A model generated the notes under the pieces. The model was not told the origin of the DNA and did no database searches. It worked only from the letters and a program-made list of their open reading frames with translations. Below are positions 17,500 to 31,117 of a stretch of 64,000 bases of DNA, piece by piece; positions within the stretch are counted from its first letter, which is position 1, and each line of letters begins with the position of its first letter. A program made the position numbers and the translations under genes. Source of the stretch: Staphylococcus xylosus NJ (GTDB lineage: Bacteria > Bacillota > Bacilli > Staphylococcales > Staphylococcaceae); the NCBI RefSeq assembly GCF_000338275.1, contig NZ_ANMR01000012.1, positions 52,345 to 116,344 of the forward strand. The letters are read 5' to 3'.

Positions 17500-18834
17500 G
17501 TGAAAAAGTATTTCAAGTTTGATAAACACGAAACAAACTATAAGAGAGAGATACTTGGTGGGCTTACAACTTTCTTGTCTATGGCATATATATTAGCTGT
17601 TAACCCTCAAGTACTTAGTTTAGCAGGCGTTGATGGCGTATCTGAGAATATGAAAATGGACCAAGGTGCAATCTTTGTTGCTACAGCTCTGGCTGCGTTT
17701 GTTGGTTCATTATTTATGGGCTTAATAGCAAGGTATCCTATCGGACTAGCGCCAGGCATGGGTTTAAATGCGTTCTTTGCATTTACAGTTGTACTAACCA
17801 TGGGCATTCCATGGCAAATTGGTTTAACAGGTGTTCTATTTTCAGGAATAGTCTTTGCATTTCTAACAATGACTGGACTCAGGGAAATAATTATAAATGC
17901 TATACCTTATCAGATGAAGATGGCTGTATCAGCCGGGATTGGTCTTTTTATAACCTTCGTAGGATTGCAGAGTTCTGGGATAATTGTAAGTAACGATTCT
18001 ACATTAGTAACATTAGGACATATTACTAATGGACCAGTTTTATTAACAATATTTGGTATTATAGCTACTGTTGTATTGTATGCTCTAAGAGTACCTGGAG
18101 CTATCTTTATTGGTATGGCACTGACGTCTATTGTAGGTATGATTACAGGGCTTATACATACACCAAGTGCTATTGTAGGGCAAGTACCAAGTATAGAGCC
18201 GACTTTTGGCGCAGCATTTGAAGCGTTTAAAGACCCAAGTCAATTATTTACAGTGCAATTCTTAATTGTAATACTAACGTTCTTGTTTATTGATTTCTTT
18301 GATACTGCAGGTACACTTGTTGCTGTCGCTACACAAGCAGGCATAATGAAAGATAACAAGCTCCCAAGAGCAGGACGTGCATTGTTCTCAGATTCATTAG
18401 CGACAATTGTTGGTGCAATATTTGGTACAACAACAACAACTTCTTATATTGAATCAAGCTCAGGTGTTGCAGTTGGAGCTAGAACAGGGTTTGCAAGTGT
18501 TGTAACCGGGTTCTGTTTCTTACTAGCGATATTCTTTAGTCCCTTAATGGAAGTAGTAACAAGTGCTGTTACCACACCAGCATTAGTCGTAGTCGGCGTG
18601 TTGATGGCAGCAAACTTTGCAGAAATAGATTGGAAGAAATTTGAAGTAGCAGTTCCTGCCTTTGTAACAATTATAATGATGCCTTTATCATATTCAATTG
18701 CTACAGGTATTGCATGTGGGTTTATTTTCTATCCAATTACGATGCTTATTTCAAAACGTCATAAAGAAGTGCATCCAATTATGTATGCATTAATGATATT
18801 ATTCATCCTTTATTTTGTATTTGTTCACGGATAA
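17500..18834 (+). CDS. pbuG: NCS2-family purine permease (hypoxanthine/guanine, PbuG-like)
   Basis: 444 residues and about 13 membrane spans, the size of AzgA/PbuG-type permeases. N-terminal FLSMAYILAVNP and the internal DFFDTAGTLVAVATQAG plus SSSGVAVGARTGFASVVTG are signature segments of the guanine/hypoxanthine branch. Imports purine bases by proton symport. GTG at 17500 is chosen because AAAAGGAG is 7 bases upstream; a longer frame from 17455 lies in the promoter. PurR-like boxes upstream suggest repression when purines are abundant. No purine riboswitch is seen. The exact purine specificity is inferred. Confidence 0.88.
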   Translation: MKKYFKFDKHETNYKREILGGLTTFLSMAYILAVNPQVLSLAGVDGVSENMKMDQGAIFVATALAAFVGSLFMGLIARYPIGLAPGMGLNAFFAFTVVLTMGIPWQIGLTGVLFSGIVFAFLTMTGLREIIINAIPYQMKMAVSAGIGLFITFVGLQSSGIIVSNDSTLVTLGHITNGPVLLTIFGIIATVVLYALRVPGAIFIGMALTSIVGMITGLIHTPSAIVGQVPSIEPTFGAAFEAFKDPSQLFTVQFLIVILTFLFIDFFDTAGTLVAVATQAGIMKDNKLPRAGRALFSDSLATIVGAIFGTTTTTSYIESSSGVAVGARTGFASVVTGFCFLLAIFFSPLMEVVTSAVTTPALVVVGVLMAANFAEIDWKKFEVAVPAFVTIIMMPLSYSIATGIACGFIFYPITMLISKRHKEVHPIMYALMILFILYFVFVHG

Positions 18835-18847
18835 TAAAAATATATAG

Positions 18848-18896
18848 AAGCGCACATTGTCTTTGTCATATGACCTAGAACAATGTGCGCTTTTAA
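18848..18896 (+). terminator. Terminator after pbuG
   Basis: Perfect 13-bp arms AAGCGCACATTGT (18848-18860) and ACAATGTGCGCTT (18880-18892), then TTTT. Confidence 0.88.
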
Positions 18897-19021
18897 ATTT
18901 TATACAGCAAAAATAAAGTCAGTGTTAGGCTTAATTTGTAATGATAAATGATAGAAAGAACATTTTCCTTCATTATAATGATAGCAAAACTATCTATTAT
19001 TAATACTTGTTGTTTATTGTA

Positions 19022-19405
19022 CTACTTATTCCGTCTATCTTCAGTATAAATGACTTTAGCGTTCTTATTAGGAACATAAAGTGGAGTAGATAATAAGATG
19101 AAGACAAAAAATAACATTAAGAAGAATAATATCCAATGTACTACCATCCCCACAACGGGTATGAAAGCAATGATGTTCCCTATAACACCTAATAAGGGAA
19201 TAAACATCATAGGTTTAATTGCATTTTGTTTATCTACAATTAAAATCACTATCATTATAAAATAAAGCAACATACTTATTAATAACGGTTGCCAACCCAA
19301 ACTAAGAATAATACTGCCTCCAAAGAAAGGAATCCCGTATACTAATTCGCTAATTATTAAAATAATACTCAATACTAAAAGTGTAGTGCGGATTGCACTT
19401 TTCAT
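19022..19405 (-). CDS. Membrane protein of unknown function (127 aa)
   Basis: 127 residues with four predicted membrane spans and a basic C-terminal tail (NKNAKVIYTEDRRNK). No family was recognised. ATG at 19405 follows AGGTGG. It diverges from the ribosomal cluster promoter and has no obvious functional link to it. Confidence 0.65.
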   Translation of the reverse strand: MKSAIRTTLLVLSIILIISELVYGIPFFGGSIILSLGWQPLLISMLLYFIMIVILIVDKQNAIKPMMFIPLLGVIGNIIAFIPVVGMVVHWILFFLMLFFVFILLSTPLYVPNKNAKVIYTEDRRNK

Positions 19406-19611
19406 TTCATTTCACCACCTAACAACAATTATTATATCTATCTATTATAAAGGAAATAATTAAAATAGAATAACAATAAGAAACAGTAGAATTATAGAAA
19501 TTTAAAGATTACAATAGAAATATTAAGAAATAGGTTGAAGTGAAATACTTAATCAAGTACAATAACAAAGTATGTGTTAGACAAAAGTTTTAAAAACTTT
19601 TATAGAAAAGC

Positions 19612-19640
19612 TTGATAAATCACTGTTTATCATGTATCAT
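19612..19640 (+). promoter_or_regulatory. Main promoter of the S10 ribosomal operon
   Basis: TTGATA, 17-base spacer, TATCAT, with transcription expected from about 19647. It is the only good promoter upstream of rpsJ. An AAAAGTTTT dyad lies just upstream (19583-19601). Confidence 0.65.
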
Positions 19641-19646
19641 ATCTAA

Positions 19647-20087
<441 letters not shown>

Positions 20088-20114
20088 TAGAAAAAATTAG
20101 GAGGTGGACTTTCG

Positions 20115-20774
20115 ATGACCAAAGGAATCTTAGGAAGAAAAATCGGGATGACACAAGTTTTCGGAGAAAACGGTGATCTAATCCCTGTAACAGTAGTAGA
20201 AGCAAGCCAAAACGTTGTATTACAAAAGAAATCTGAAGAGATTGATGGATACAACGCCATCCAAGTAGGCTATGAAGACAAACAAGCTTACAAAAAGGAT
20301 AGTAAAAGTAATAAATATGCAAACAAACCAGCTGAAGGCCATGCTAAAAAAGCAGGCACAGCACCTAAGCGCTTCATTCGTGAATTCAGAAACGTTAATG
20401 TTGATGAATACGAAGTAGGTCAAGAAGTCTCAGTTGATACATTTGAAGCTGGAGACGTAATTGATGTAACAGGCGTATCTAAAGGTAAAGGTTTCCAAGG
20501 TGCCATTAAACGCCATAATCAAGCACGTGGTCCAATGTCACATGGTTCTCATTTCCACAGAGCCCCAGGTTCTGTAGGTATGGCATCAGATGCTTCAAGA
20601 GTCTTTAAAGGACAAAAAATGCCTGGACGTATGGGCGGTAACACTGTAACAGTTCAAAACTTAGAAGTAGTTCAAATTGACGCTGAAAACAATGTTATTT
20701 TAGTAAAAGGTAATGTACCTGGTCCTAAAAAAGGTTTTGTAGAAATTACAACATCAATCAAAGGTAATAAATAA
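20115..20774 (+). CDS. rplC: 50S ribosomal protein L3
   Basis: 219 residues. Binds 23S rRNA early in assembly and reaches towards the peptidyl transferase centre. The [12 protein letters not shown] and [11 protein letters not shown] segments are the conserved extension near the A loop, where linezolid- or tiamulin-resistance changes arise in other strains; nothing abnormal is seen here. GGAGGTGG precedes ATG 20115. Confidence 0.98.
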   Translation: MTKGILGRKIGMTQVFGENGDLIPVTVVEASQNVVLQKKSEEIDGYNAIQVGYEDKQAYKKDSKSNKYANKPAEGHAKKAGTAPKRFIREFRNVNVDEYEVGQEVSVDTFEAGDVIDVTGVSKGKGFQGAIKRHNQARGPMSHGSHFHRAPGSVGMASDASRVFKGQKMPGRMGGNTVTVQNLEVVQIDAENNVILVKGNVPGPKKGFVEITTSIKGNK

Positions 20775-20800
20775 TATAAAACGAAAGGAGGAATTGCATA

Positions 20801-21424
20801 ATGGCTAATTATGATGTATTAAAAGTAGATGGATCTAAATCAGGTTCAGTTGAACTAAGCGATGCAGTATTTGCAATCGAACCAAACAACAATGTTCTTT
20901 TTGAAGCGATTAACTTACAACGTGCTTCATTACGCCAAGGTACACATGCTGTTAAGAATCGTTCAGCAGTACGTGGTGGTGGACGTAAACCATGGAGACA
21001 AAAAGGTACAGGACGTGCGCGTCAAGGTACAATCCGTGCTCCACAATGGCGTGGTGGTGGTGTTGTATTCGGACCAACACCAAGAAGTTACTCATACAAA
21101 ATGCCTAAGAAAATGCGTCGTTTAGCATTACGCTCAGCATTATCTTTTAAAGTACAAGAAAAAGGTTTAACTGTAGTAGATACATTAAACTTAGATGCTC
21201 CAAAAACAAAAGAGTTCAAAACTGTACTTTCTAATTTAGAACAACCTAAAAAAGTATTAGTAGTTACAGAATCAGAAGATGTAAACGTTGCTTTATCAGC
21301 ACGTAACATTCCTGGTGTACAAGTTACTACAGCTCAAGGTTTAAATGTTCTAGATATCACAAGCGCTGACAGTGTAGTAATTACAGAAGCAGCTGCTAAA
21401 AAAGTTGAGGAGGTGCTCGGATAA
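20801..21424 (+). CDS. rplD: 50S ribosomal protein L4
   Basis: 207 residues. Its long loop ([14 protein letters not shown] and the following QWRGGG) reaches the exit tunnel, where macrolide-resistance changes occur; the loop looks wild type. In enterobacteria L4 represses the S10 operon; a similar role here would need the leader structure upstream of rpsJ. The stop overlaps the rplW start by one base, implying translational coupling. Confidence 0.98.
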   Translation: MANYDVLKVDGSKSGSVELSDAVFAIEPNNNVLFEAINLQRASLRQGTHAVKNRSAVRGGGRKPWRQKGTGRARQGTIRAPQWRGGGVVFGPTPRSYSYKMPKKMRRLALRSALSFKVQEKGLTVVDTLNLDAPKTKEFKTVLSNLEQPKKVLVVTESEDVNVALSARNIPGVQVTTAQGLNVLDITSADSVVITEAAAKKVEEVLG

Positions 21425-21699
21425 TGGAAGCAAGAGACGTTCTTAAGCGCCCCGTAATCACTGAAAAATCTTCTGCTGCAATGGCTGAAGATAAATACAC
21501 ATTCGACGTTGATACTCGTGCTAATAAAACACAAGTTAAAATCGCTGTTGAAGAAATCTTTGACGTTAAAGTTGATAATGTAAACATCATTAACTATAAA
21601 CCAAAGAAAAAACGTATGGGCCGTTACCAAGGCTATACAAACAAGAGACGCGTAGCAATCGTTAAATTAAAAGAAGGATCAATCGATCTATTCAACTAA
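21424..21699 (+). CDS. rplW: 50S ribosomal protein L23
   Basis: 91 residues. Sits at the tunnel exit and docks trigger factor and SRP. The start [12 protein letters not shown] is typical. ATG shares its A with the rplD stop; the ribosome-binding site GAGGAGGTG is inside the end of rplD. Confidence 0.97.
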   Translation: MEARDVLKRPVITEKSSAAMAEDKYTFDVDTRANKTQVKIAVEEIFDVKVDNVNIINYKPKKKRMGRYQGYTNKRRVAIVKLKEGSIDLFN

Positions 21700-21728
21700 A
21701 AAGATTACCAATAAGGAGGTAAACGACA

Positions 21729-22562
21729 ATGGCTCTAAAAAAATATAAGCCAATTACTAATGGTCGTCGTAATATGACTAGTTTAGATTTCGCTGAAATT
21801 ACGAAAACTACACCTGAAAAGTCATTATTACAACCGCTACCGAAAAAAGCGGGACGAAATAACCAAGGTAAATTGACAGTTCGCCATCATGGTGGAGGAC
21901 ATAAACGTCAATACCGTGTTATTGATTTCAAACGTAATAAAGATGGTATCAACGCTAAAGTTGATTCAATCCAATACGATCCAAACCGTTCAGCTAATAT
22001 TGCATTATTAGTTTATGCTGATGGTGAAAAACGCTATATCATCGCTCCAAAAAACCTTAAAGTAGGTCAAGTACTTGAAAGCGGTGAAGAAGCAGACATT
22101 AAATTAGGTAATGCATTACCATTACAATTCATTCCAGTAGGTACTGTAATCCACAACATCGAGTTAAAACCTGGTAAAGGTGGACAAATTGCTCGTTCAG
22201 CTGGTGCTAGTGCACAAGTACTTGGTAAAGAAGGTAAATATGTATTAATCAGATTAAGATCTGGCGAGGTACGTATGATTCTTTCAACTTGCCGTGCTAC
22301 TATTGGTCAAGTTGGTAACATCCAACATGAACTTGTAAACGTTGGTAAAGCAGGACGTTCTAGATGGAAAGGCATTCGCCCAACAGTTCGTGGTTCTGTA
22401 ATGAACCCTAACGATCACCCACACGGTGGTGGTGAAGGTCGTGCACCTATCGGTAGACCATCTCCAATGTCACCTTGGGGTAAACCTACGCTTGGTAAGA
22501 AAACTCGTCGTGGTAAAAAATCATCTGACAAACTTATCGTTCGTGGACGTAAGAAAAAATAA
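21729..22562 (+). CDS. rplB: 50S ribosomal protein L2
   Basis: 277 residues. Needed for subunit association and peptidyl transferase activity. [13 protein letters not shown] near the N-terminus and the C-terminal [16 protein letters not shown], containing the conserved histidine near the catalytic centre, are intact. AAGGAGG precedes ATG 21729. Confidence 0.98.
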   Translation: MALKKYKPITNGRRNMTSLDFAEITKTTPEKSLLQPLPKKAGRNNQGKLTVRHHGGGHKRQYRVIDFKRNKDGINAKVDSIQYDPNRSANIALLVYADGEKRYIIAPKNLKVGQVLESGEEADIKLGNALPLQFIPVGTVIHNIELKPGKGGQIARSAGASAQVLGKEGKYVLIRLRSGEVRMILSTCRATIGQVGNIQHELVNVGKAGRSRWKGIRPTVRGSVMNPNDHPHGGGEGRAPIGRPSPMSPWGKPTLGKKTRRGKKSSDKLIVRGRKKK

Positions 22563-22577
22563 AAATAACTTATTTGC

Positions 22578-22601
22578 GTGTGTGGCTTAAAAGCCGCACG
22601 C
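22578..22601 (+). other. Hairpin in the rplB-rpsS gap
   Basis: 11-base arms (GTGTGTGGCTT and AAGCCGCACGC) closed with two G-T pairs and a two-base loop, GC-rich against the neighbourhood and with no T run. It may tune message processing or rpsS translation. Confidence 0.4.
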
Positions 22602-22626
22602 ACACAATAAGAAGGGAGGCGCCACT

Positions 22627-22905
22627 ATGGCTCGTAGTATTAAAAAAGGACCTTTCGCTGACGATCATCTAAAGAAAAAGGTTGAAGCTCAAAGCGGAAG
22701 CGAGAAAAAACAAGTAATTAAAACTTGGTCACGTCGTTCAACTATATTCCCTGAATTCATCGGACATACATTCGCTGTATATGACGGACGTAAACACGTA
22801 CCTGTATTCGTAACTGAAGATATGGTTGGTCATAAATTAGGAGAATTCGCACCAACTCGTACATTCAAAGGACACGTTGCAGACGACAAAAAAACTAGAA
22901 GATAA
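22627..22905 (+). CDS. rpsS: 30S ribosomal protein S19
   Basis: 92 residues. Head protein near the decoding site, partner of S13. [15 protein letters not shown] and [17 protein letters not shown] are diagnostic. GGGAGGCG precedes the ATG. A stable hairpin lies in the 64-base gap from rplB. Confidence 0.98.
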   Translation: MARSIKKGPFADDHLKKKVEAQSGSEKKQVIKTWSRRSTIFPEFIGHTFAVYDGRKHVPVFVTEDMVGHKLGEFAPTRTFKGHVADDKKTRR

Positions 22906-22933
22906 TTTCTAACAGGTAGAGGAGGAAATTCCA

Positions 22934-23287
22934 ATGGAAGCAAAAGCGGTTGCTAAAACAATAAGAATCGCACCTCGTAAAGTTAGATTAGTATTAGATC
23001 TAATAAGAGGCAAAAATGCTGGAGAAGCTATTGCGATTTTAAAATTAAAGAACAAAGCTTCATCACCAGTAGTTGAAAAATTATTAATGTCCGCTTTAGC
23101 AAATGCTGAACATAACTACGACATGAACACTGATGAATTAGTAGTTAAAGAAGCTTATGCTAATGAAGGACCAACATTAAAACGTTTCCGTCCACGTGCA
23201 CAAGGCCGTGCAAGTGCGATTAACAAACGTACAAGCCACATTACAATCGTCGTAAGTGACGGTAAAGAAGAAGCTAAAGAAGCTTAA
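22934..23287 (+). CDS. rplV: 50S ribosomal protein L22
   Basis: 117 residues. The beta-hairpin ([19 protein letters not shown]) lines the exit tunnel and is a known macrolide-resistance hot spot; no duplication or deletion is visible. GAGGAGG upstream. Confidence 0.98.
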   Translation: MEAKAVAKTIRIAPRKVRLVLDLIRGKNAGEAIAILKLKNKASSPVVEKLLMSALANAEHNYDMNTDELVVKEAYANEGPTLKRFRPRAQGRASAINKRTSHITIVVSDGKEEAKEA

Positions 23288-23311
23288 TACATTTTTTAAG
23301 GAGGGAACACT

Positions 23312-23965
23312 TTGGGTCAAAAAATTAATCCAATCGGACTTCGTGTTGGTGTAATCCGTGATTGGGAAGCTAAATGGTATGCAGAAAAAGACTTCGCTTC
23401 ATTATTACACGAAGATTTAAAAATCCGTAAGTATATTGATAACGCATTAACAGAAGCATCAGTTTCTCACGTTGAAATCGAACGTGCTGCGAATCGTATC
23501 AACATCGCTATTCATACTGGTAAACCTGGTATGGTAATCGGTAAAGGCGGTTCAGAAATTGAAAAATTACGTAATAAATTAAATTCATTAACAAACAAAA
23601 AAGTACACATCAATGTTATCGAAATCAAAAAAGTTGATTTAGATGCTAAACTTGTTGCAGAAAACATTGCACGTCAATTAGAAAACCGTGCTTCATTCCG
23701 TCGTGTACAAAAACAAGCAATTACAAGAGCAATGAAACTTGGTGCTAAAGGTATCAAAACACAAGTTTCAGGTCGTCTAGCTGGAGCTGACATCGCTCGT
23801 GCTGAACAATATTCAGAAGGAACTGTTCCACTTCATACTCTACGTGCTGACATTGGTTATGCACATGCAGAAGCAGACACAACTTACGGTAAGTTAGGTG
23901 TCAAAGTATGGATCTATCGTGGAGAAGTTCTTCCTACTAAGAACACTAGTGAAGGAGGAAAATAA
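23312..23965 (+). CDS. rpsC: 30S ribosomal protein S3
   Basis: 217 residues, starting with TTG at 23312 ([12 protein letters not shown]), fixed by AAGGAGGG 8 bases before. The type II KH domain has its GXXG loop as GKGG in [11 protein letters not shown]. Lies in the mRNA entry channel with S4 and S5. The gap to rplP is 2 bases. Confidence 0.97.
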   Translation: MGQKINPIGLRVGVIRDWEAKWYAEKDFASLLHEDLKIRKYIDNALTEASVSHVEIERAANRINIAIHTGKPGMVIGKGGSEIEKLRNKLNSLTNKKVHINVIEIKKVDLDAKLVAENIARQLENRASFRRVQKQAITRAMKLGAKGIKTQVSGRLAGADIARAEQYSEGTVPLHTLRADIGYAHAEADTTYGKLGVKVWIYRGEVLPTKNTSEGGK

Positions 23966-23967
23966 TA

Positions 23968-24402
23968 ATGTTACTACCAAAACGTGTAAAATATCGTCGT
24001 CAACATCGTCCTAAAACAACTGGTCGTTCAAAAGGCGGTAATTATGTAACATTTGGTGAGTATGGTTTACAAGCAACTACAACTTCTTGGATCACATCTC
24101 GTCAAATCGAATCAGCTCGTATTGCAATGACACGTTATATGAAACGTGGCGGGAAAGTTTGGATTAAAATCTTCCCACATACACCTTACACTAAAAAACC
24201 TTTAGAAGTACGTATGGGTGCTGGTAAAGGTGCAGTAGAAGGTTGGATTGCAGTAGCAAAACCAGGTAGAATTTTATTTGAAATCGCAGGCGTTAACGAA
24301 GAAGTTGCGCGTGAAGCATTACGTTTAGCAAGTCACAAACTTCCAGTTAAAACTAAGTTTGTAAAACGTGAAGAATTGGGTGGTGAAACAAATGAAAGCT
24401 AA
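23968..24402 (+). CDS. rplP: 50S ribosomal protein L16
   Basis: 144 residues. Helps position tRNA in the A site. [19 protein letters not shown] opens the protein as expected, and [11 protein letters not shown] is conserved. Its last 11 bases overlap rpmC. Confidence 0.98.
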   Translation: MLLPKRVKYRRQHRPKTTGRSKGGNYVTFGEYGLQATTTSWITSRQIESARIAMTRYMKRGGKVWIKIFPHTPYTKKPLEVRMGAGKGAVEGWIAVAKPGRILFEIAGVNEEVAREALRLASHKLPVKTKFVKREELGGETNES

Positions 24403-24601
24403 GGAAATTAGAGACTTAACCACTTCAGAAATCGAAGAGCAAATCAAATCTTCAAAAGAAGAGCTTTTTAACCTACGCTTTCAGTTAGCTACAGGTCAAT
24501 TAGAGGAAACTGCACGTATTCGCACAGTAAGAAAAACGATTGCACGTCTAAAAACTGTTGCTCGTGAAAGAGAAATTGAACAAGGTAAAGCGAATCAATA
24601 A
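24392..24601 (+). CDS. rpmC: 50S ribosomal protein L29
   Basis: 69 residues, two-helix protein at the tunnel exit. The ATG at 24392 lies inside rplP with GGGTGGTG as ribosome-binding site; [15 protein letters not shown] is the normal start. An earlier in-frame start at 24368 would add eight residues not found in the family. Confidence 0.96.
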   Translation: MKAKEIRDLTTSEIEEQIKSSKEELFNLRFQLATGQLEETARIRTVRKTIARLKTVAREREIEQGKANQ

Positions 24602-24627
24602 TTCAATTGAAAGAGGAGGTTACTAAA

Positions 24628-24891
24628 GTGAGCGAAAGAAATGATCGTAAAGTTTATGTAGGTAGAGTCGTTTCCGATAAAATGGATAAAACGATAACTG
24701 TACTTGTTGAAACATACAAAACACACAAGTTATATGGTAAACGAGTAAAATACTCTAAAAAATACAAAACTCATGATGAAAACAACTCAGCTAAATTAGG
24801 GGACACAGTTAAGATACAAGAGACTCGTCCTTTATCAGCAACTAAACGTTTCCGTTTGGTAGAAATTGTTGAAGAATCAGTAATTATTTAA
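24628..24891 (+). CDS. rpsQ: 30S ribosomal protein S17
   Basis: 87 residues from GTG at 24628, chosen because AGAGGAGGT lies 8 bases upstream and the resulting [13 protein letters not shown] matches the staphylococcal protein. OB-fold primary 16S rRNA binder. Confidence 0.97.
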
Positions 24892-24919
24892 TTAAATAGT
24901 GAAGATAAAGGAGGTTTAA

Positions 24920-25291
<372 letters not shown>

Positions 25292-25333
25292 TAAAAATAT
25301 TTATAAATATATAAATTTAAGGAGGTGCCACAC

Positions 25334-25651
25334 ATGCATATCAAAAAAGGTGACAACGTTAAAGTTATCGCAGGTAAAGACAAAGGTAAAGAAGGTAAAG
25401 TTGTTTCAACTGAACCTAAAAAAGACCGTGTCGTTGTGGAAGGTGTCAATATTATCAAAAAGCACCAAAAACCAACTCAATTTAACCCTGAAGGTGGAAT
25501 CTTAGAAACAGAGGCAGCAATCCATGTTTCTAACGTACAATTATTAGATCCTAAAACGAATGAACCAACTCGCGTAGGTTATAAATTCGAAGATGGTAAA
25601 AAAGTTCGTGTAGCTAAAAAATCTGGCGAAGAAATCAAATCTAATAATTAA
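25334..25651 (+). CDS. rplX: 50S ribosomal protein L24
   Basis: 105 residues. KOW motif at the start ([20 protein letters not shown]). ATG 25334 fits GGAGGTG 8 bases upstream; the upstream GTG at 25325 overlaps that site. Assembly initiator for the 50S subunit. Confidence 0.97.
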   Translation: MHIKKGDNVKVIAGKDKGKEGKVVSTEPKKDRVVVEGVNIIKKHQKPTQFNPEGGILETEAAIHVSNVQLLDPKTNEPTRVGYKFEDGKKVRVAKKSGEEIKSNN

Positions 25652-25676
25652 TAACTAATTGAAAGGAGGATCCACT

Positions 25677-26216
25677 GTGAACCGTTTAAAAGAAAAATAT
25701 AACTCTGAAGTTACTCAAAACTTAGTGAAACAATTTGACTATAGTTCAGTAATGGAAGTACCAAAAATAGAAAAAATCGTAGTAAATATGGGTGTCGGTG
25801 ACGCTGTTCAAAATACTAAAGTATTAGATGACGCTGTAGAAGAATTACAGTCAATCACTGGTCAAAAACCATTAATTACAAAAGCTAAAAAATCAGTAGC
25901 AACTTTCCGTTTACGTGAAGGTATGCCTATCGGAGCTAAAGTAACACTTCGTGGAGAAAGAATGTATGACTTTTTAGATAAATTAATCGCTGTATCACTT
26001 CCACGTGTACGTGACTTCCGTGGTGTATCAAAAACTGCATTCGACGGTAGAGGTAACTACACTCTAGGTGTTAAAGAACAATTAATTTTCCCTGAAATCG
26101 ACTATGATCGCGTAAGTAAAATACGAGGAATGGATATCGTTATCGTAACTACTGCTAACACTGACGAGGAAGCTCGTGAATTGTTAACACAATTCGGTAT
26201 GCCATTTCAAAAATAA
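25677..26216 (+). CDS. rplE: 50S ribosomal protein L5
   Basis: 179 residues from GTG at 25677 (AAAGGAGG upstream). Binds 5S rRNA with L18 and contacts the P-site t[18 protein letters not shown] and [17 protein letters not shown] are characteristic. Confidence 0.97.
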   Translation: MNRLKEKYNSEVTQNLVKQFDYSSVMEVPKIEKIVVNMGVGDAVQNTKVLDDAVEELQSITGQKPLITKAKKSVATFRLREGMPIGAKVTLRGERMYDFLDKLIAVSLPRVRDFRGVSKTAFDGRGNYTLGVKEQLIFPEIDYDRVSKIRGMDIVIVTTANTDEEARELLTQFGMPFQK

Positions 26217-26237
26217 TCTCTAAAGGAGGCTAATTAA

Positions 26238-26423
26238 GTGGCTAAAACTTCAATGGTTGCTAAGCAACAAAAAAAACAAAAGTTCCAAGTACGTGAATAT
26301 ACTCGTTGTGAACGCTGTGGTCGTCCACATTCTGTATATCGTAAATTCAAATTATGCCGTATTTGTTTCCGTGAATTAGCTTATAAAGGCCAAATCCCTG
26401 GCGTTCGTAAAGCTAGCTGGTAA
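26238..26423 (+). CDS. rpsZ: 30S ribosomal protein S14, zinc-binding type
   Basis: 61 residues from GTG 26238. The zinc knuckle is Cys24-X2-Cys27 and Cys40-X2-Cys43. Staphylococci also carry a zinc-free paralogue elsewhere that substitutes under zinc limitation; this is the C+ form in the spc cluster. AAAGGAGG upstream. Confidence 0.97.
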   Translation: MAKTSMVAKQQKKQKFQVREYTRCERCGRPHSVYRKFKLCRICFRELAYKGQIPGVRKASW

Positions 26424-26454
26424 TAGAAAATAGTCTGAAAGGAGGCAACAATCA

Positions 26455-26853
26455 ATGACAATCAACGATCCAATTGCAGATATGCTAACTCGTGTAAGAA
26501 ACGCAAACATGGTGCGTCACGATAAATTAGAATTACCTGCTTCTAACATTAAAAAAGAAATTGCTGAAATATTAAAGAGTGAAGGTTTCATTAAAAACGT
26601 AGAATACGTTGAAGACGATAAACAAGGGGTAATCCGTTTATTCCTTAAATATGGTCAAAATAATGAGCGTGTTATCACTGGATTAAAACGTATCTCAAAA
26701 CCTGGTTTACGTGTATATGCTAAAGCTAACGAAGTACCTAAAGTACTTAACGGTTTAGGTATTGCATTAGTTTCTACTTCAGAAGGTGTTATCACTGACA
26801 AAGAAGCTAGAAAACGTAACATCGGTGGAGAAATCTTAGGTTACATTTGGTAA
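26455..26853 (+). CDS. rpsH: 30S ribosomal protein S8
   Basis: 132 residues. Binds helix 21 of 16S r[19 protein letters not shown] and the C-terminal [14 protein letters not shown] are diagnostic. In enterobacteria S8 is the spc operon repressor; no such target was identified here. Confidence 0.98.
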   Translation: MTINDPIADMLTRVRNANMVRHDKLELPASNIKKEIAEILKSEGFIKNVEYVEDDKQGVIRLFLKYGQNNERVITGLKRISKPGLRVYAKANEVPKVLNGLGIALVSTSEGVITDKEARKRNIGGEILGYIW

Positions 26854-26880
26854 TAATAAATAATAAGGAGGTGCGATAAC

Positions 26881-27417
26881 ATGAGTCGTGTTGGTAAAAA
26901 AATTATTGACATCCCTAGCGACGTAACAGTAAGTGTTGAAGGTAACACAGTTACTGTTAAAGGTCCTAAAGGTGAATTATCAAGAACAATGAATGAAAGA
27001 ATGACATATAAACAAGACGAAAGCACTTTAGAAGTTGTAAGACCAACTGATTCTAAAGAAGATAGAACAGTACATGGTACAACTCGTGCTTTAATCAATA
27101 ATATGATACAAGGTGTTAAAGAAGGATACCAAAAAACACTTGAACTAGTTGGTGTTGGTTACCGTGCTCAAATGCAAGGTAATGACTTAATCTTAAACGT
27201 TGGTTACTCTCACCCAGTTGAAATCAAAGCTGATGATGGTATTACTTTCGGTGTAGAAAAAAATACAACAGTTACAGTTGCTGGTATTTCTAAAGAACAA
27301 GTTGGAGCTATCGCTTCAAACATTCGTTCAGTAAGACCTCCAGAACCTTATAAAGGTAAAGGAATTCGTTACCAAGGTGAATACGTTCGCCGTAAAGAAG
27401 GTAAAACTGGTAAATAA
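26881..27417 (+). CDS. rplF: 50S ribosomal protein L6
   Basis: 178 residues, two similar domains from an internal duplication. [15 protein letters not shown] and [14 protein letters not shown] are diagnostic. Near the factor-binding site by the sarcin-ricin loop. Confidence 0.98.
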   Translation: MSRVGKKIIDIPSDVTVSVEGNTVTVKGPKGELSRTMNERMTYKQDESTLEVVRPTDSKEDRTVHGTTRALINNMIQGVKEGYQKTLELVGVGYRAQMQGNDLILNVGYSHPVEIKADDGITFGVEKNTTVTVAGISKEQVGAIASNIRSVRPPEPYKGKGIRYQGEYVRRKEGKTGK

Positions 27418-27448
27418 TAAATAACTTTCTATAGAAAGGAGAATTAAG

Positions 27449-27811
27449 ATGATCAGCAAAATTGATAAAAATAAAGTGCGTTTAAAAAGACATTCACGTG
27501 TACGCAGTAAATTAGCTGGTACAGCTGAAAAACCACGTTTGAATATCTATCGTTCAAACAAACATATCTATGCACAAGTTATAGATGATGTTAATGGTAA
27601 AACAATCGCGCAAGCATCAACACAAGAAAAAGATTTAGCTAATGAATCAGGTTCAAAAGTTGACTTATCAGCTAAAGTTGGCGAAACTGTAGCTAAAAGA
27701 GCAAGCGAAAAAGGCGTAAAAACAATTGTGTTTGACCGTGGAGGATATTTATACCATGGCCGTGTTAAAGCCTTAGCAGATGCAGCTCGTGAAAATGGAT
27801 TAGAATTTTAA
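27449..27811 (+). CDS. rplR: 50S ribosomal protein L18
   Basis: 120 residues. 5S rRNA-binding protein. Basic N-terminus ([16 protein letters not shown]) and the [20 protein letters not shown] end are typical. AAAGGAG upstream of ATG 27449. Confidence 0.97.
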   Translation: MISKIDKNKVRLKRHSRVRSKLAGTAEKPRLNIYRSNKHIYAQVIDDVNGKTIAQASTQEKDLANESGSKVDLSAKVGETVAKRASEKGVKTIVFDRGGYLYHGRVKALADAARENGLEF

Positions 27812-27831
27812 TTTAAAGGAGGGACATTTAC

Positions 27832-28329
27832 ATGGCTCGTAGAGAAGAAGCGAAAGAATTTGAAGAACGCGTTGTTACAATTAACCGTGTTGCGAAAGTT
27901 GTAAAAGGTGGTCGTCGTTTCCGTTTCACTGCTTTAGTAGTAGTAGGAGATAAAAACGGTCGCGTTGGTTTCGGTACTGGTAAAGCGCAAGAGGTACCAG
28001 AAGCAATCAAAAAAGCAGTAGAAGCAGCTAAAAAAGATTTAGTTGTTGTTCCACGTGTTGAAGGTACTACACCTCACACAGTTACTGGACGTTTCAGTTC
28101 AGGCAGTGTATTTATGAAACCAGCTGCACCTGGTACTGGTGTTATTGCAGGTGGCCCTGTTCGTGCAGTATTAGAATTAGCGGGTATCACTGATATCTTA
28201 AGTAAATCTTTAGGATCAAATACACCAATTAACATGGTTCGTGCAACAATCAACGGATTAAAAAACCTTAAAAATGCTGAAGACGTTGCGAAATTACGTG
28301 GCAAATCAGTAGAAGAATTATACAATTAA
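27832..28329 (+). CDS. rpsE: 30S ribosomal protein S5
   Basis: 165 residues. The spectinomycin-related loop ([13 protein letters not shown]) appears wild type. Double-stranded RNA-binding N-terminal domain, fidelity role with S4. GGAGGG upstream. Confidence 0.98.
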   Translation: MARREEAKEFEERVVTINRVAKVVKGGRRFRFTALVVVGDKNGRVGFGTGKAQEVPEAIKKAVEAAKKDLVVVPRVEGTTPHTVTGRFSSGSVFMKPAAPGTGVIAGGPVRAVLELAGITDILSKSLGSNTPINMVRATINGLKNLKNAEDVAKLRGKSVEELYN

Positions 28330-28345
28330 GGAGGGAAAATAAGTT

Positions 28346-28525
28346 ATGGCTAAATTACAAATTACCCTCACTCGTAGTGTTATAGGTCGTCCAGAAACAC
28401 AACGTAAAACTGTTGAAGCTTTAGGTTTGAAAAAAACAAACTCTTCAGTAGTCGTTGAAGATAACCCTGCTATTCGTGGGCAAATCAACAAAGTAAGTCA
28501 CTTAGTGACAGTAGAAGAAAAATAA
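28346..28525 (+). CDS. rpmD: 50S ribosomal protein L30
   Basis: 59 residues read directly: starts [20 protein letters not shown] and contains [15 protein letters not shown], the L30 signature. ATG 28346 is 16 bases after rpsE, with GGAGGG in the gap. Confidence 0.97.
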   Translation: MAKLQITLTRSVIGRPETQRKTVEALGLKKTNSSVVVEDNPAIRGQINKVSHLVTVEEK

Positions 28526-28543
28526 TTTTAAGGAGGTGCCGAA

Positions 28544-28983
28544 ATGAAATTACATGAGTTAAAACCGGCAGAAGGTTCTCGTAAAGTTCGTAACCGCGTT
28601 GGTCGTGGTGCAGCTACTGGTAACGGTAAAACTAGTGGTCGTGGACAAAAAGGTCAAAAAGCACGTTCAGGTGGTAGTGTAAGACCAGGCTTCGAAGGTG
28701 GTCAATTACCATTATTCCGTCGCTTACCAAAACGAGGTTTTACTAACATTAACCGTAAAGAATATGCTATTGTTAACTTAGACCAACTTAATAAATTTGA
28801 AGATGGTACTGAAGTAACTCCTGCTTTATTAGTAGAATCTGGTGTAGTTAAGAGTGAGAAATCTGGTATTAAAGTACTAGGTAACGGTTCACTTGATAAG
28901 AAATTAACTGTTAAAGCTAACAAATTCTCTGCATCTGCAGCAGAAGCTATTGATGCAAAAGGCGGAGCACACGAGGTGATCTA

Positions 28984-28984
<1 letters not shown>
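28544..28984 (+). CDS. rplO: 50S ribosomal protein L15
   Basis: 146 residues. Long Gly/Arg/Lys-rich N-terminal extension (residues about 14-50) that runs into the 50S core, then a globular end. The stop shares one base with the secY start, as in other Bacilli. Confidence 0.98.
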
Positions 28985-30942
<1,958 letters not shown>

Positions 30943-30944
<2 letters not shown>

Positions 30945-31078
30945 AGTCAACTTTGTACGGTCTATGTAATGCTAAAGGTATAATTAAATAAGAGTGACCA
31001 TGCGTTAACGTAATTCATTTAATTTTGTTAAACTGATTAACAACACTTATAGACTCGTATGGTTAGAGTTGATTTTTT
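30943..31078 (+). promoter_or_regulatory. Structured adk-infA intergenic region
   Basis: Outer 10-bp stem AAAGTCAACT (30943-30952) with AGTTGATTTT (31067-31076), running into a T6 tract; an inner ACCATGCG (30997-31004) pairs with CGTATGGT (31056-31063), and GTTAA with TTAAC inside. A consensus TATAAT at 30979-30984 could start a separate infA transcript, though its -35 is weak. Confidence 0.4.
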
Positions 31079-31117
31079 GACGATAACCAACTATTTCAAA
31101 AAGGGGGAAGTTAATTA

